Source: Spongilla lacustris
Lineage: Eukaryota; Porifera; Demospongiae; Spongillida; Spongillidae
Direction: 5' to 3'
Length of the DNA stretch: 64,000 nt
NCBI GenBank assembly: GCA_949361645.1
Contig: OX442426.1
Span: forward strand, 7,161,539 to 7,225,538
The notes below the pieces were generated by a model. It was not told the origin of the DNA, made no database searches, and was given only the letters and a program-made list of their open reading frames with translations. The position numbers and the translations under genes were made by a program. How positions within the stretch are numbered: position 1 is the first letter of the stretch; each line of letters starts with the position of its first letter. Below, one piece after another: positions 45,480 to 58,885 of the stretch.

Positions 45480-46466
45480 ACTCCTCAAATGGGAATGTGA
45501 GATCTTAGGCTCCTCCCATGTGATAGGGATAAAAGCATCTGAAGCATACAAGTGTCAGGAAACCCCCTTCTGCCACATCCACCCAAATATGCTGTGTTGT
45601 TGTTCAACCTGAAAGGAATTGTATGCAGGGAAGCAACACGTGTGAGTATGTATGTGTATGGAAACATATTGCCGATGTGCAAGTCCTTGTAGTTTTTAAG
45701 CGGAGTGCTAGAAGTTCGTACACATGTATGCACACTTCCATCTCCATCAACTTTCTCTGCCAAACTTCATCCTGCATGATGCATGCCATTTTATATGTTT
45801 TTCAAGGAAGTGCATTTACCCGGTATATCGCATTATTATGACTTTTGTATCGACAAGTATATGTGATGAAGAGCTGTGAGCTAGCCCCTCTATGTGGTTA
45901 TGATCAGGGGTGGCATGCATATGTATGGGGTATGGGTAACAACCTTCCTTTGTTGTAGTTTGCTTTTAATTATTATAGACTGATCACCGGCTTGCAAAGG
46001 GTGACTAACAATGAAAGAACTTCTTGTTGGTATAAACTAATACTTGGAATGCCAAATGAAACCATCCAAATATGGCATGCTTACGAATGCTGAAGAAATA
46101 ACAACACACTGTGTTATTATGTTATTGTGTTTTAATTGTGTAGGTGCTGTACCAACAGCCAGAGGTGCCTTGTGTACATTCTCACCCCACCTACTTCCCC
46201 TTCTCTTCCCTCCTCTGCTCTGGCTCAACCCTCCTCCCCAGTCACCACCTGTTATGTACTGTTACTGTATCTCCCATTTCTATGACAGTCCCCAGTCCGT
46301 GGTCACAGTATACAATATAGACTTCAAACAGCTCCATACACATGGAGAACAGGTGAGTCTGTGCAGTTATTGATCTTATATTGGTGTGTGTACATGTTTA
46401 TGTATGTGCATACACTGCATACTATTGTTGGATGTATGTGTGTTTACGTGTATACATGTGTATAAT

Positions 46467-46519
<53 letters not shown>

Positions 46520-47330
46520 GTTTGCTCCTGTATCATCAGTTTACAATAATACTCGGCACACTAATTACATGTGTCCTTGTGCACATTTAAGGAAACTTCA
46601 ACCTAATAATATTATAGAGACAATATAAAATTTAGCTGTACCACATGATTTGTATGGTCCAGTTGTAGTACACATGCATGCAAAGTGAACCAAAGTCTGG
46701 TAGAAAATCAGAAGTGTGTACATGTATCAGTGCTTCTTTTAAAAAGGTTTGATGGATGCAGTATTAGTCATGTGATCTGTGCCCAGTCAGCAGACTCATA
46801 AGGGCGAAGTACAATGTAGGATGAAAGTGATATGTTTACTTTCATCTACAAGATGTTAAAAGGTCTATTCAACTTGCAGTATATGTGTATGGTTTACAAT
46901 GAACCTATTTTGTTAAAAAGACTAAAGGATAATTCCTTACCTCCAACAGCTATCCAGAATGAGGTGGACCTCCTTCATGTGGTCATCACCCTTCCAGAGG
47001 GACAAGATGGCACCAGGGCTTTGCTGTGCTTTGTTGACGAGCTCACAGACAAAGTAGTCAAGGAAGCTCCTCTTCCAACATGGGAACCTGTAATGAGTGT
47101 AAGTTTCATGGAACTTTGTGCATGTGAGATGTGTTATAAATACATGTATATATATACACTGCAGACAGCCTGTAAGTTGTATATCGCGGGTGTTAGAGCT
47201 CCCTATGTGGACTGCTAAGCTTGATTGGAAGGATGCAGCTACTTTGAACTAGGCTGTATTGTTCGTGTGGTGCACAGTTCTTTTCTATTTCAGGCTAAGT
47301 TGTTTCTGGCTGTCGAATTGATTCACGCAG
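45480..47330 (+). pseudogene. DCAF17 3' partial copy (decayed)
   Basis: The segment is collinear with 33.19-35.55 kb of the intact gene, introns included. An exon 10 copy is intact (46289-46352, contains [15 protein letters not shown]). An exon 11 copy is missing. The exon 12 copy (46950-47089, 140 nt against 159) lost the VDYE codons and is out of phase at its start. The exon 13 copy (about 47230-47282) is barely recognisable. There is no promoter or 5' part, so it cannot encode DCAF17. Confidence 0.88.
46469..46514 (+). repeat. (GT)n microsatellite
   Basis: A pure GT run inside the decayed DCAF17 copy. Confidence 0.95.
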
Positions 47331-48109
47331 TTTTTTTTTGTGTGACTAGTTTAGAATTTGGTAAGCTCGGCTATGTCCAGTGAAGCTCTCATGTTGGTCT
47401 TTGCATATTTGGAAGTTCTCATAAGAGTTTATAGACGTGGTTAAATACATAACTACTCGATCGTGCGATAGACGGTGGTTACTTTGACCTCAGGCTAGAA
47501 ATTATTTCATATTGTAACTATAATATGCATGTGGTCATATACCATCCATCTTGGAGCTATCCGATAACTATGTCAATTAAGAATGATACGCATTTGTTTT
47601 CATGTTCGTACAAGTTTCGGGACTTTGAAACGATATCTTTGAGTGACGGGTACTTTCTTTTCGAGTGTTAGTCAATTAATTACAAGCAACTGATTGCATT
47701 CCGAAATTAATTCCTACGTAGAGATATAAGTGTATATTCTTAGTCTTAGACAATTTACATTATATCCAATCGGGAAAAAGGTGAGCGTAGAATCGTCTGC
47801 GCTTTACTGTACTGATTTACGACCTTTGATAGTTATACTTCGTGCGCGCGTGTGTGGATGTGCTAGCTTGTACGTGTATTGACATAAGCGTTTGTGTGCT
47901 CCGGCGTACAGTTTTGTGTATCAATGCGCGCATTTCATTTTTTAATTTTTTTTGTATAATACCCAGCGTACAGATATGTAACAATAGCGTTCTTTGAACA
48001 GTTTTTTACCTTGTTTCTCCCATCGAAAATTGGCGCTTTCTGTACTGATGGGCCATTTTTTTTTTTTCGCAACAACTTTGCCATGTAGCCCATGGAGGTT
48101 TATAGGCCG

Positions 48110-51100
48110 AGCCGGTGTGGGAGGGTGGATTGTCCCCCCGTGCGGAATGTCCCCCCGGACATTCTGCACTAGTGCGCAATGTCCCCCCGGACATTCCGCA
48201 CTAGGGCAAACTGTCCCCCCTCAGGGTAAAATGTCCCCCCCCCCCCCCCCCCCCCACACACACACACTCCACACTAGGGCGCAATGTCCCGCTACCTATG
48301 GGATAACAAAGGAAACAGTTATAAACGTCCAACCTGGATTTTTCTTAGGCTGATTTTTAACAAAACCCCGTCCTTATACATGTATAGCTTACAAACCATC
48401 CTACCCGGATAGTGCGTCCAGGATGGGAATACATGTGCTTCTACTCTGGTTCTGTCGAACAAAAATCAAGTCAACATGGGTTTTGTTCGACAAAATCAGG
48501 GTAGAATCATATCTATTCTCACCCTGGACGCTCAATCCCAGTAAGGTTTTTACACTATTCCCACCCTGGACGCAAGATGGTTTTAATGCTATTTAGATAG
48601 GCACTGCGGAATCCTTGATTTTAGACCGTAAAATCCTAGACGTCAGAAGAAAATTTTTCTGTTTGCAATTTTAAAAATATTTATTGACACCATTTGGTAT
48701 AAACGATCTGGTAGCTTCGTTGTGCTTCATTGTGGCTTACTATGCATTCAGAACGACTGCCGAATGCGTGAGCAATAGACCAGACTAGTTTTTAAGTTTT
48801 AAAACACGCACCGTATTTATTAAGTGGTGTTCAAATCGAATATAGTTTTCTGGCCACGATTTTCGACTCCAAAACGCTGTGTCCCCTCCACGGTAAGTAC
48901 TCTCCCCTCTAGATCATTCATCCTTCTATCTTTCTACGAAGTTTCATAAAGATTTGACGAAGCGCAGGGTACCTTCTACGATGCGCCAGTTACGGAACAT
49001 CTTTGGACCGATACATCAAATGGTACCATACACCAGGATCTACAGAAACATAATTTTTTATAACTTAGATCATAACTTTTGGGTTTGGATCATTAAAAAT
49101 GTCGGAATTCCTATCTGACACTGGGTAAAAACATTAAGGTATCTTCAGGTTAAGGTTTTTGGCTTACAACTCAACAAATAGTTCGACTTAAGAGCTCCTT
49201 TTTGTTGCACAGATAGCTCATTATAGTAGCTTTATATATGGAATGTTTGAACTCTTAACTCCAATTCGTTGTGAAGTTAGGATTGTTTTTATAAGGATTT
49301 TGATATGAGTGCTGCTTATCATCAGTACGGCCGAATTAATTCGACTTAAGAGATGAAAATCATGTCATACTATTCAGAGGTCCCTAAAGTAACCATATAA
49401 TTTATAATAATTTATTGGACATTTGGTTACCATACTAAATATTGCTATAAAGGCAGAAAAGCTTAAAATTTAAGAAATTGTATTTAATGTTAGGATTCTT
49501 CAGTAAATGTATTTGATTACGTGACGTCAGTGAGGGTGTGCGTACTACAGATAGCCAGTTATCCGCGTCAAACCCCACGGGTTCTTTTCAGAAATCAGAA
49601 CCAATGCAGCTTGGCATCTCAGATGGACCATTCTGGAACAAGAGCCACGAGCCTAATCCGAAAGCGCTGATCATGATATGACGGGTCTATTAGCGGAAGA
49701 TCTCAGAGAGGAGGCAAAAGCATGGTGCTTGTAGAACTCGATCGTTAAACGAATCAGAATTTCAGCTGACGCTTATGACATATAGATTGCAGCAATAATA
49801 TAATTTTTTACATGCATATATAATCAACAATGTTGATGTCAACCGAACAGCCATAGCTGCACTGGTACTGCAACGAGTACAATAGTCAGCCAGGTGAGGA
49901 GTTCAGTTTATACCACCATTAACTAATACGTTCTACTATGGTTTTCAAGCTATACATCTTGCAAAATATATATATACTATGACAATTCCATGCCACCCAG
50001 CGTATTTGCTAATTTAACTTCTCTGCAAGGTGCATGTAGATTTCACCAACGTATTATACGATGGGCAGATAACTCATAAAGCATGCAAGTTACCAAAACG
50101 AAAAGGAAAATATTAAATGATGGATGAATCTGAAGAATAACGAATTGATGGTCATTGACATGCTCGTGGACTATTTAATTGGTGATTTAGTGTTTGTGGC
50201 CAATGAAAATAATATTCTTCAATGCTAAATGATACTGTGCTCAAGTGTATGCATGCTAGTCAGTTTTTTGTTCACAATTTGAAAATATGCATGTGATGAA
50301 TTTTAGTTAAAAACCTTCTAAAAGTCTTAACAAAGACAGAACCACTTATATGCAATGTTTGGAATTAATATCTTACGGAATGGCAAGGTTATGCTTTATT
50401 GTTCCTCAACCGTCACAGTTTTTATTGCGATTACGCATTGACCGCTGTACTAAAAATGTCACTTTGGCGCTACATATCTCCGGTGCTAAATATGCTACGG
50501 TGACGCATAAAGTACTGTTAAACGCAGCTTTTTTTGCTCTTTCTAACGATAATAATATTATTATCTTTTGAACATTTAAAAAAAAATTCCGCAGTGCCTA
50601 ATTTAGAATGGGTTTTAGTCTGGGTACCCGACTGATCGGTTGTATACTATTACGCAACCGATGGACCGACGATGGGAATAGCCTTTGCATTCTTCCTGAG
50701 GTATGTCAGGCGGTGCACGCAGTGTGGAGCTGTGTTTATGTGACATTACTTTTCAGGCTATGATCCTATTGATCTTGATCTCTCATTTCCGCCATGAATT
50801 ATATCAACAAATGTTCACCACTAATTTTAATAATGAATGTTCTTCTATGTGTGTGAGTATTGGTTTCAATGAGAGCTTTGACGACGGAAAGGATAAGAGC
50901 TATGTATTCGTTAAGGAATATTAATACTATAAAATTCTAATCCATATTGGTTTCATTGAGCATTTAAAGCGGCGGAACCACATGCGACGGATATAGGAAT
51001 AATGGCGTCAACGCGATCCCGTGTACTGCCGTTGTGCGATCCACCCTTTTGTACACTGCAAGTCCATATTAGGATTGCATAAAAAATTTCCCAGCCTTGT

Positions 51101-51293
51101 CATAGATGAAATAAAATGTTATGAGGGGGGACATTTTACCCTGGAGGGGGACAGTTTGCCCTAGTGTAGATTGTCCGGGGGGACATTGTACACTAGTGTA
51201 GAATGTCCGGGGGGACATTGTGCACTAGTGCAGAGTGTCCGGGGGGACAAATTTTAGGGGGGACATTGTACACTACCGTCACTACGACACCGG
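48110..51293. mobile_element. 3.2-kb element with repeat-built terminal inverted repeats
   Basis: The left end (48110-48260) and right end (51120-51293, reverse complement) match over about 150-170 bases. Both begin CCGGTGT and contain repeated units GTCCCCCCGGACATTC plus GCACTAGTGC, then AGGGCAAACTGTCCCCC and AGGGTAAAATGTCCCCCC. The interior lacks any reading frame over about 75 codons and I recognise no transposase, so it is non-autonomous or decayed. It sits in duplication unit 2 and has no counterpart in unit 1 (near 36.4 kb). Exact ends and target-site duplication are not certain. Confidence 0.75.
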
Positions 51294-53484
51294 TTCTTCT
51301 GAATCTTTCAGGTCTTAGACCGTAGCGTTTGGCAGATAATAGTGAAAAGTGCGTGGGCATGCTCAGTTCTCGGATCCAGCAAGGAATGGTGGTGTAACTA
51401 AGCGATCCTACATAGCCGTTTGTATGCCGAGATTATAAATTTGTTGGGCAGTTTAATAATAACTAGGCCCGCGATACTAAGACATTCATATCGTCGCCTA
51501 CTCTGGCAAGTTAGCTGGAGCCTCTATAAGCACTCAGAAAGCGATCTATTCATCAATTTCATACGAAACGAGGATAACGACACAAATTTTGAATGTCCTT
51601 GGTTGTACAGAAAAAGATTTGCGTACCTATATCTCAGCACATTGAAGCGGCCAGAGTATGTATATGCATTGGCAGATACATGTAAATAAAATAGAGTAAC
51701 GTAGTAGTATTGTGCCATAGAATACAACATCTACATGTCATCTACGCGACCTGGAGACTGGAGTACGCAACGGTGGTGCGATAAATTTAAGTAACCTATA
51801 ACAACACAACCTCGATGACGTCAAAGCACATGAGATTGTTGTTCAAGAATAGACTTCCTTCTCAACCAACAAGGCTTTACTCCTGATTCCCTTATAAGGC
51901 TTCCTAGCTGTCTGTGGCCCTTAACACCATTGCCATAAACTTATACCTGGAGTCTATTGCAGGAGTAACAAACTGTGGTGAGAAAGTGGCTGGGTGTGGC
52001 CACTTCTGGTAGGACTGTGTATTCCTTTTTACCCTGATGTTGCCCTGGCCTGCTCGGTCACCATGCAGTGGCTTGCAGGGGGATGTAGTTGCATGGCACA
52101 ATCACCTGTGAGATGTGGTCGTGGATTGTGAGTGTACATGTATGGCCCCTCTCTACATGTAGTCTTACCAGGGATCAGGTCAGCAGATGTACTAATTACT
52201 GGGGGGGACACTTGATGTTGTTGTAACGTTACCACTCTGCCCAGTCATCTGGTGGGGCAGCTGAGGTCTACATGCTTCTCTCTGAAGGTCCCAAATGTCT
52301 TGAATTGAGGTGGACTTGCATTCCCTTAGCGGTGGAGTCATTTGACAACTGGAGTTAGGAGGCTCATTTAGCCCTTTCAAGGCTGCCATCCCACCTTGCT
52401 ATCAGCATGGCAGACATTTACAGCAGGACTTGGTCAGGTTCATTCTGACGAATTGTCCTTGTATGTATTTTACTGTATATATGTTGTGCAATATAAAGCA
52501 TTCTCTGTCTGAGAAAGTTTTTGACATATAGATAAGGGCCAAGGTGTTGTGATTAATTATAAATGTAATTTTCCTATATTTCGCACCATTGCAGAACAGC
52601 ATTACATTTACATTGCTATATATAGGACTACTATGTTTATCACAATCTTAACTTCCTTCCTTTTTACACCACCACAGCCATTCAGATCCTATATACCACC
52701 AACTATCGTATAGGCAATGTTTATATCTTTTTTCCTTCTTAGTGTCTATATTGCACAATATACCCTACAGTAAAATACGTGAAAGCTAAGGACAATATGT
52801 ACATAAATTTATCATGAGCTGGAGCTCTGCTCTACATCAAAATTCGCACGCCAAGCTTTTCAGAAAGTTCTTTAATTCTTGCAGCTCAACATTTGCATGC
52901 TAACTGGTAAACTGTCTTGAGCAGATGCCCACTTTTTTTTTCAGGATCAGCATTGTACCGACTCTAATTTGTCATCAAGGGCTCCTTTCTTTCGAAAAAA
53001 CTTGCTTGTTATAGTCTCGTACCCAGACCCATATCTTCATAGCAGCATGTACACACCGCTGCTCTGAAAATGTGGCTCTGGGTATGATACTGAATGAACT
53101 GCATGTATAATTAGAACACCAGATAAATCAGCATTATTATGTGGAAACACTTGCTCGTAATTCTTCGTTATATCCGTACTTTCCATTATCCAAGTGGATA
53201 GTAATTAATATTTTAAATTTTCGATTCACTGGTTTGTAGTGAGATGGGAGTGTTTGAAGATCACTTGGCACTTGGCCTAGGTTCATCTTTACTACTTGTC
53301 ACCAGATTGCCGTAAATCAATTTTTGTCTAGAATCGTACATATAAACCAGTTAAAATGTTATATCTTGTGTAATTGCATCATTCTAAATAGCTACTGTGT
53401 GTTCATGTACTGCTAGAAAATCTAACTGTCAAGTTCAGTGCAAATTTTAATGAAAATATCTATGGACACTATAGGTGTCATCTA
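51294..53484. other. Spacer upstream of kinase B
   Basis: No coding exon was found. 51601-51665 resembles kinase exon 11 of the receptors (AGATTTGCGTACCT, CACATTGAAG, CCAGAGTATG) but is isolated. 51850-52400 is the counterpart of 36840-37450. A small palindromic MITE lies at 53011-53091. Confidence 0.5.
53011..53091. mobile_element. Palindromic MITE in duplication unit 2
   Basis: The arms are ATAGTCTCGTACCCAGACCC and GGCTCTGGGTATGATACT, with inner arms TTCATAGCAGC and GCTGCTCTGAAAA. It matches the element at 37875-37937 in unit 1, so the insertion predates the segmental duplication. Confidence 0.7.
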
Positions 53485-56400
53485 ATGTTGTTATCCTGCT
53501 TCTTGGCTGTATGTTGCTGGCAGCCCTCACATCCTTACCATGATGGAGGTATATGTACATGTAAGTGACAAGCTTTCCTTCTATGTAAATAATATTGCAT
53601 GTACCAGAAGAAATAGACAGCATGATCAGGTGCTGGCATTGGGTACATTTGCATACATGTAAGCCAGTTTAAGGCGAAAAAAATACAGGAACAGATCTGC
53701 TGTTTACACAATGAATTGTAAACTTTGCAGCTTAGAGGCAGCGCTTCAAATGGGTTATACCTATCACATTTCCTTCAATAAAGTATGGCTTACACATAGA
53801 GTCATGATTATGACCAGGTGCAACAGAAGCAGAACACAACCAAACCTGAACCAGTGGAGTATGAATTCTTTAGGCCTACTAATGCTACACAGTGTGCTGA
53901 TTGACTATCAACACATAAGTTATATCCTAATTATGGCTCTGTCAATGTTGCATAAATGAATTGTCTAGGGTATTTTCTAGCCTAAAGGCTGACTCAAAAT
54001 AAACTGGGCTGGTATGTGTATGTTGCATGTAGCAGTGGAAGAAGTTGCACTATATGCTTTACACATCACAACATCTCACACACACTTCCTCTCCTTCAGG
54101 TACTCCCCCTAATACATGTAAAAGTGCAGATGATACCAACCACAGCGGAATAACCTGTCCTCTATGTCAAGAGGGACAAATATATCAAATTCAACTGTCA
54201 TGTGAAGACATGAATTTTACAAACTGCTCTGCACAGCCTACAAGCAGTACTTGTCATTCACTGAGTGTCCAATGTGTAAGCTCATGATACAAGAGTCATT
54301 ATTCTGATAAATTAGGGATGCACTTAATATGACTCCAATAGCCAATGAATGCTACATGCAACATAGCACACTATTGAACTAAATTCATTGCAATAAAATA
54401 TAGAAGTAATAATATTACAATTATTATATTTCCAATTCTGGATTGATTTATATCAAGTATTACATTGTTCACTTTAATGTATTTACTTACATCAATTAAT
54501 GTCATCAGCTGACAATGTGCAACGAACAAGGTAGTGGCATGCCTGCTAACTGTGACTTGCTGAAGGATCTGACTGCCATCAGCAGTAATTGCACTGTAAC
54601 TGCTACTGCACATGAAAAGAGTTACACTGTTACCATAAAAGAGTGCACTGGTAAGTCTGGTTCATTGGGGATAGCATTTTGCAGTAGAATTTCTTTGGCT
54701 TTTGAACTCTTTTGTACAAATGTATAAAAAGGTTTGGCAATATTATATACATCCATTATTGATTGGAAAATATGGTATAAATGAGTGATGTGTACTTTTA
54801 CCTCTGCAGCATGTGATGCTAGGACAAGTGCTTCATCTGTTGTAGTCACCAGCCCTGGTGTTCAGTCTTTTGGCTCTATCTCTAGTACTACATCATATGA
54901 TGTCACCCACCCTGGTGATTCCACTTCTGAGGCTCAACCCTCCAGCAGTAGCTATGGTGAGTTACTGTTGGTGGCATATAAAATAAAATAGATACATATG
55001 CACAGCTGTACTAACATTAGCTTACCTAAGCAGCAAACACCAAGGCTAGTTTGGGTCAGAAAGGCTCCAGCACAAGAGCGAACCAAATGTAGCTATTTGT
55101 TCATACATGTTAAAATGTGGCCTTGCATCGATGATCTAGCCTGCCTCCCCAAGCATTGAAGGGGTGCATTACAACAGCACATTTATCCCCAACCAGCACA
55201 TGCAGGTAGGACCATTGCTGGATAGCTCCCTATAGTCAGTATCAAAGAGCATCTTTTGTGCATGTTTATAGATGTAGATGCCTCCAGCAATATTGGAACT
55301 ACCACAATATCAATGACTGCTTCCTCTGTACTTGATAATGCTCAGGATGCAGCCATCAGCAGCAATGCTACCAAGGTTGGGGGTTTTGAGGTCAAGAATT
55401 GTAATTTGGCAAAAGCTGGGCTAAGCCAGACACTCAGGCAAAGAGAACAATTTTGAGACCTAGCTAGAGATGGGATGTAGTGGTTGTTAATTGTTATTAA
55501 TAAAACTAAACAATAAAAATTACTGTTGCTCCAGAAACAATTCTTTTGATTTTATTGAAGGTAAACATGTATAGCTTGCGTATCGTGCAATTGCAAATAA
55601 TTGAATTACATTAAAAGCCCTGATGAGAATCATATTTGACTACCGTGTAGGCAAAATTTTAAAAATCTGTACATAATTATCATTTTATGGATAATAGCTC
55701 ACAAGAAGTAAATGTTTGATGTATCCCTCGGTTTTTATGTATTCAATAATTTTAAGCAAATTACATGATAGTTACACATCTAAAAGAATTATTAGCCAAT
55801 AGACACTTTACATGGCCAAAATTATTTACCTATGAAAGAATTATCATGACTTGTATTGCCCATAGACGGACCACTTTGCTTACCCTTCCCTCTACTTAGG
55901 AACTTATTATGATAGAAGAAACCAAATTACATATGTAACTAAATTTATTTTTGGTGCTAATACTGATAATTTTGCAAGTAAAATGCAATGTGTTGTCAAA
56001 AATCAGCAAGTATTTAAAGGATGAATGCATCACCATATTTCATCCAACCCAGCCATTGCTGCAGGCACCATCATCCCCATCATTGCCATAGCTGTGATTG
56101 TGGCCATTGTAATCATCCTTGTGTTACGTCGTAAAAGCACATTGCAAAGAAAACGAAAACCACCAAAGACAGAAACCAATGGGTTGGGTGAGTGGTAGTA
56201 CCAGTAATCTATGATGCATTTGTTGATGTAGCATCATGCACAGACCTTGCACACACAATTCATGCAATACTGTATATGTTACAATTAGAGTACATGCTTC
56301 TATTGGTGGGGAAAGGGGGGGGGGGGGGGGGGGGGGGGGGGAGCTATAACTGCAAGTCTGCAACTGAGGTAAAGCAATTCATGCAAAAGCTTATATCTAT

Positions 56401-58293
56401 TAAAATGCACTTTTCAAATATTTTAATATTCATGTCCAGTATTACAGACTGCTTACAGTTACCTCTTTTGTGCATTTAGACCATTGGCAATGTCATAAAC
56501 GTATTAAGCATTGAAAACTTCATGACACACCATCTCTTTGCAGATAATGCAGTTTACAATGATTCCTCTACTACCATTGGTATGAATACCATTGCTCCAT
56601 ATGAACCTCTAAATGATGTTGAAAAGGTTGTTTTATTTAACTAAATTATATAGGGAAGGGTGCTTCTTGTGTACTTTAAAGTAATGGTATGTGTGTTTTG
56701 AGCAATAGAACTGTTTTGAGCTTACATTGTGAAGTTAAATGTGCTGGGTGAATTGTAAATAAAATGCAACATATGAATACGATAAACATTTTGGGGTAAG
56801 ATTCATAGTACCTTGCATAACTTAGTATGTAATGCCTCACTCACATTGCTTCATGCACCCTGTTCCTGCAGGCTAATTATGATTATATAGATGAGGACTG
56901 CAACCCTTACATCATACCAGCATCACATGAGGAAGAACTGTATGTCCAACTGGAGAACCAAAGGATAAAGAAGATTCCAAGGCACAAAATTGAGTAAGCT
57001 AGATAGTGAAGTGGACGTTTTATCAACAGAACTAAATTTCTTTATCAATTGCAAGACTTTTATATTATAAATTGTCACTATTGAAATTAACACCTTATCC
57101 AGAGCAACCACAATGCTTGGGAGTGGTCAGTTTGGTGGGGTCCAAATAGGAATATGGAATGGCTCAAAAGGAAAGTGTGAAGTTGCCATCAAGACACTCA
57201 ATCCTACAATAACCCAGCCAGATGCAAAGGTCAAGTTCCTACAGGAAGCAGCCATCATGGCCCAGTTCAGACATCCTAATGTGATACAGCTGTATGGTAT
57301 TGTCACTGATGGAGAACCTGTAGGTGACCTTATGAAACGTACACTACATTAATGTAATTCTCCCAATACAGATAATGCTGGTACTTGAGTTGGCCAACAA
57401 AAAAGATCTGCGTACCTATCTCAACACATTGAAGCCAGAGTATGTTTGTATATATAACATGATGTCATTACTGATATTTATATCCCAGCCCTGGACAGAT
57501 GGTGCATTCTGACATTCCTATCAGCCTGCTAACCTACTCCAAAAAGATAGCTGCTGGGATGAAGTATCTCTCTAACAAGTCATTTGTCCATCGTGATCTT
57601 GCTGCAAGGAATATACTTGTTACACAGGACTGCACATGCAAGGTGACCTGCTGCATGATGGAAAGGATTAACTGTTATTAACCCTCAGATTGCTGACTTT
57701 GGGATGTCACGTGACCTGGCTGATGACACATACTATGTTTCCCATGGAGGAATGGTTCCCATTAAGTGGACAGCTCCTGAGGCTATCCACTTCAAGAAGT
57801 ACTCTACTGCCAGTGATGTGTGGAGCTATGGATGTCTGCTGTATGAGATATGGAGCATGGGGATGAAGCCTTTTGAAGGGAAGGGCAATGCAGAGGTAGG
57901 CTGGTGTACATAACACTCCCTATAGTGCTCTGGGAATGTTCCATGTGCAGGTTATTCAGAAGGTAGATTCAGGCTACAGACTCCCACCACCCCCTGGATG
58001 TCCACTGCTGGTCTACCAGTTAATGGTCCAATGCTGGTATGTAGGCACAGTGTTATCCATAATAAAACTGCTATCAATGCATTTTGTATTCCCCTCTCAG
58101 GAATCCTGAAACTCATTCACGTCCGAAGTTTGGAGACATCTTCCAATCTCTTCGGCAGCCCAATGAGATGGTTCTTGTAATTCCAGATGAAGCCCACCTG
58201 ACCCACCCCCAAGCAGGAGTCCTTGGTGCCCCTCTGGAGGCAGGGGAGAACATGTACATTGAGCTCCAGAAAACCTACATGGTGTACGTGTAA
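53485..58293 (+). CDS. Receptor tyrosine kinase B (intact)
   Basis: Fourteen exons: 53485-53548, 54100-54275, 54509-54650, 54810-54956, 55278-55382, 56053-56187, 56544-56626, 56872-56993, 57103-57319, 57372-57439, 57489-57642, 57689-57895, 57951-58036 and 58101-58293. They join in phase to 632 aa. A signal peptide ([20 protein letters not shown]), a small Cys/Ser/Thr-rich ectodomain and a membrane helix (about 217-236) are followed by a juxtamembrane segment with [12 protein letters not shown]. The kinase domain has G-loop GSGQFGGV (331-338), K355 (VAIK), HRDLAARN (454-461) and DFG (474-476). The short tail is [15 protein letters not shown]. All catalytic residues are present, so activity is expected. 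The ectodomain is far smaller than in classical RTKs and has no fold I recognise. The donor of exon 5 (GTTTTG) is weak. Kinase exons are nearly identical to paralogue A, while introns differ more. Confidence 0.88.
56318..56341 (+). repeat. Poly-G run
   Basis: About 24 G in a kinase B intron. Similar runs occur at 28507-28525, 38269-38292 and 58852-58884; these are likely points of assembly uncertainty. Confidence 0.9.
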
Positions 58294-58689
58294 AATGCTA
58301 ATTTGCTTGAGGGTACTTACATGTAGGTGAGTTTGAACAGAACTGTAGTTAATTAAGACATGCTGTTAGTTAAATTTACAGATACAGTGCATATCGCATA
58401 GATCCTGACCTCTAAAGTAGTAATATGACTGCTCTTCATTATGTTATGCACATGCACACATGCAGATAAGGGTAAGGAGAGTATGGCAAGCCGCATGCGA
58501 CATGAAAGAGGGTTATATCGATGGTGCTTGCATGGGTGACAAGTAGAACTAGAGATCCAGTCTGATTAGTCTGTGCACACATGCAGATGCTAAAAGGTGT
58601 CAATGACATGTCTGATATACACATGTATATACCTCCCCATCACTTCCAAGCTTGACCTCAAGCTTGGGAGGAATCTAAAAATAGTAAGG

Positions 58690-58849
58690 TCAGTGTCTCA
58701 CATGATATGCTGACGTATCTGCAAAGCACTTCAACAGGATCTTCAACCATGTGGTTCTCTGCAGGGACCAGAGCAGGTGGGTCGTCTGGTTGGTGCTCCT
58801 CAGGCGAATTACATCATGCATTTCATGATGGACCTGAGATGCTTTCCAC

Positions 58850-58885
<36 letters not shown>

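Noticed and set aside
46950..47089. Second functional DCAF17 gene
   Set aside because: Missing 5' exons, missing exon 11, loss of conserved VDYE codons and a decayed last exon.
50350..50924. Short frames inside the 3.2-kb element as transposase remnants
   Set aside because: Each is under 75 codons with no catalytic motif or similarity that I recognise.
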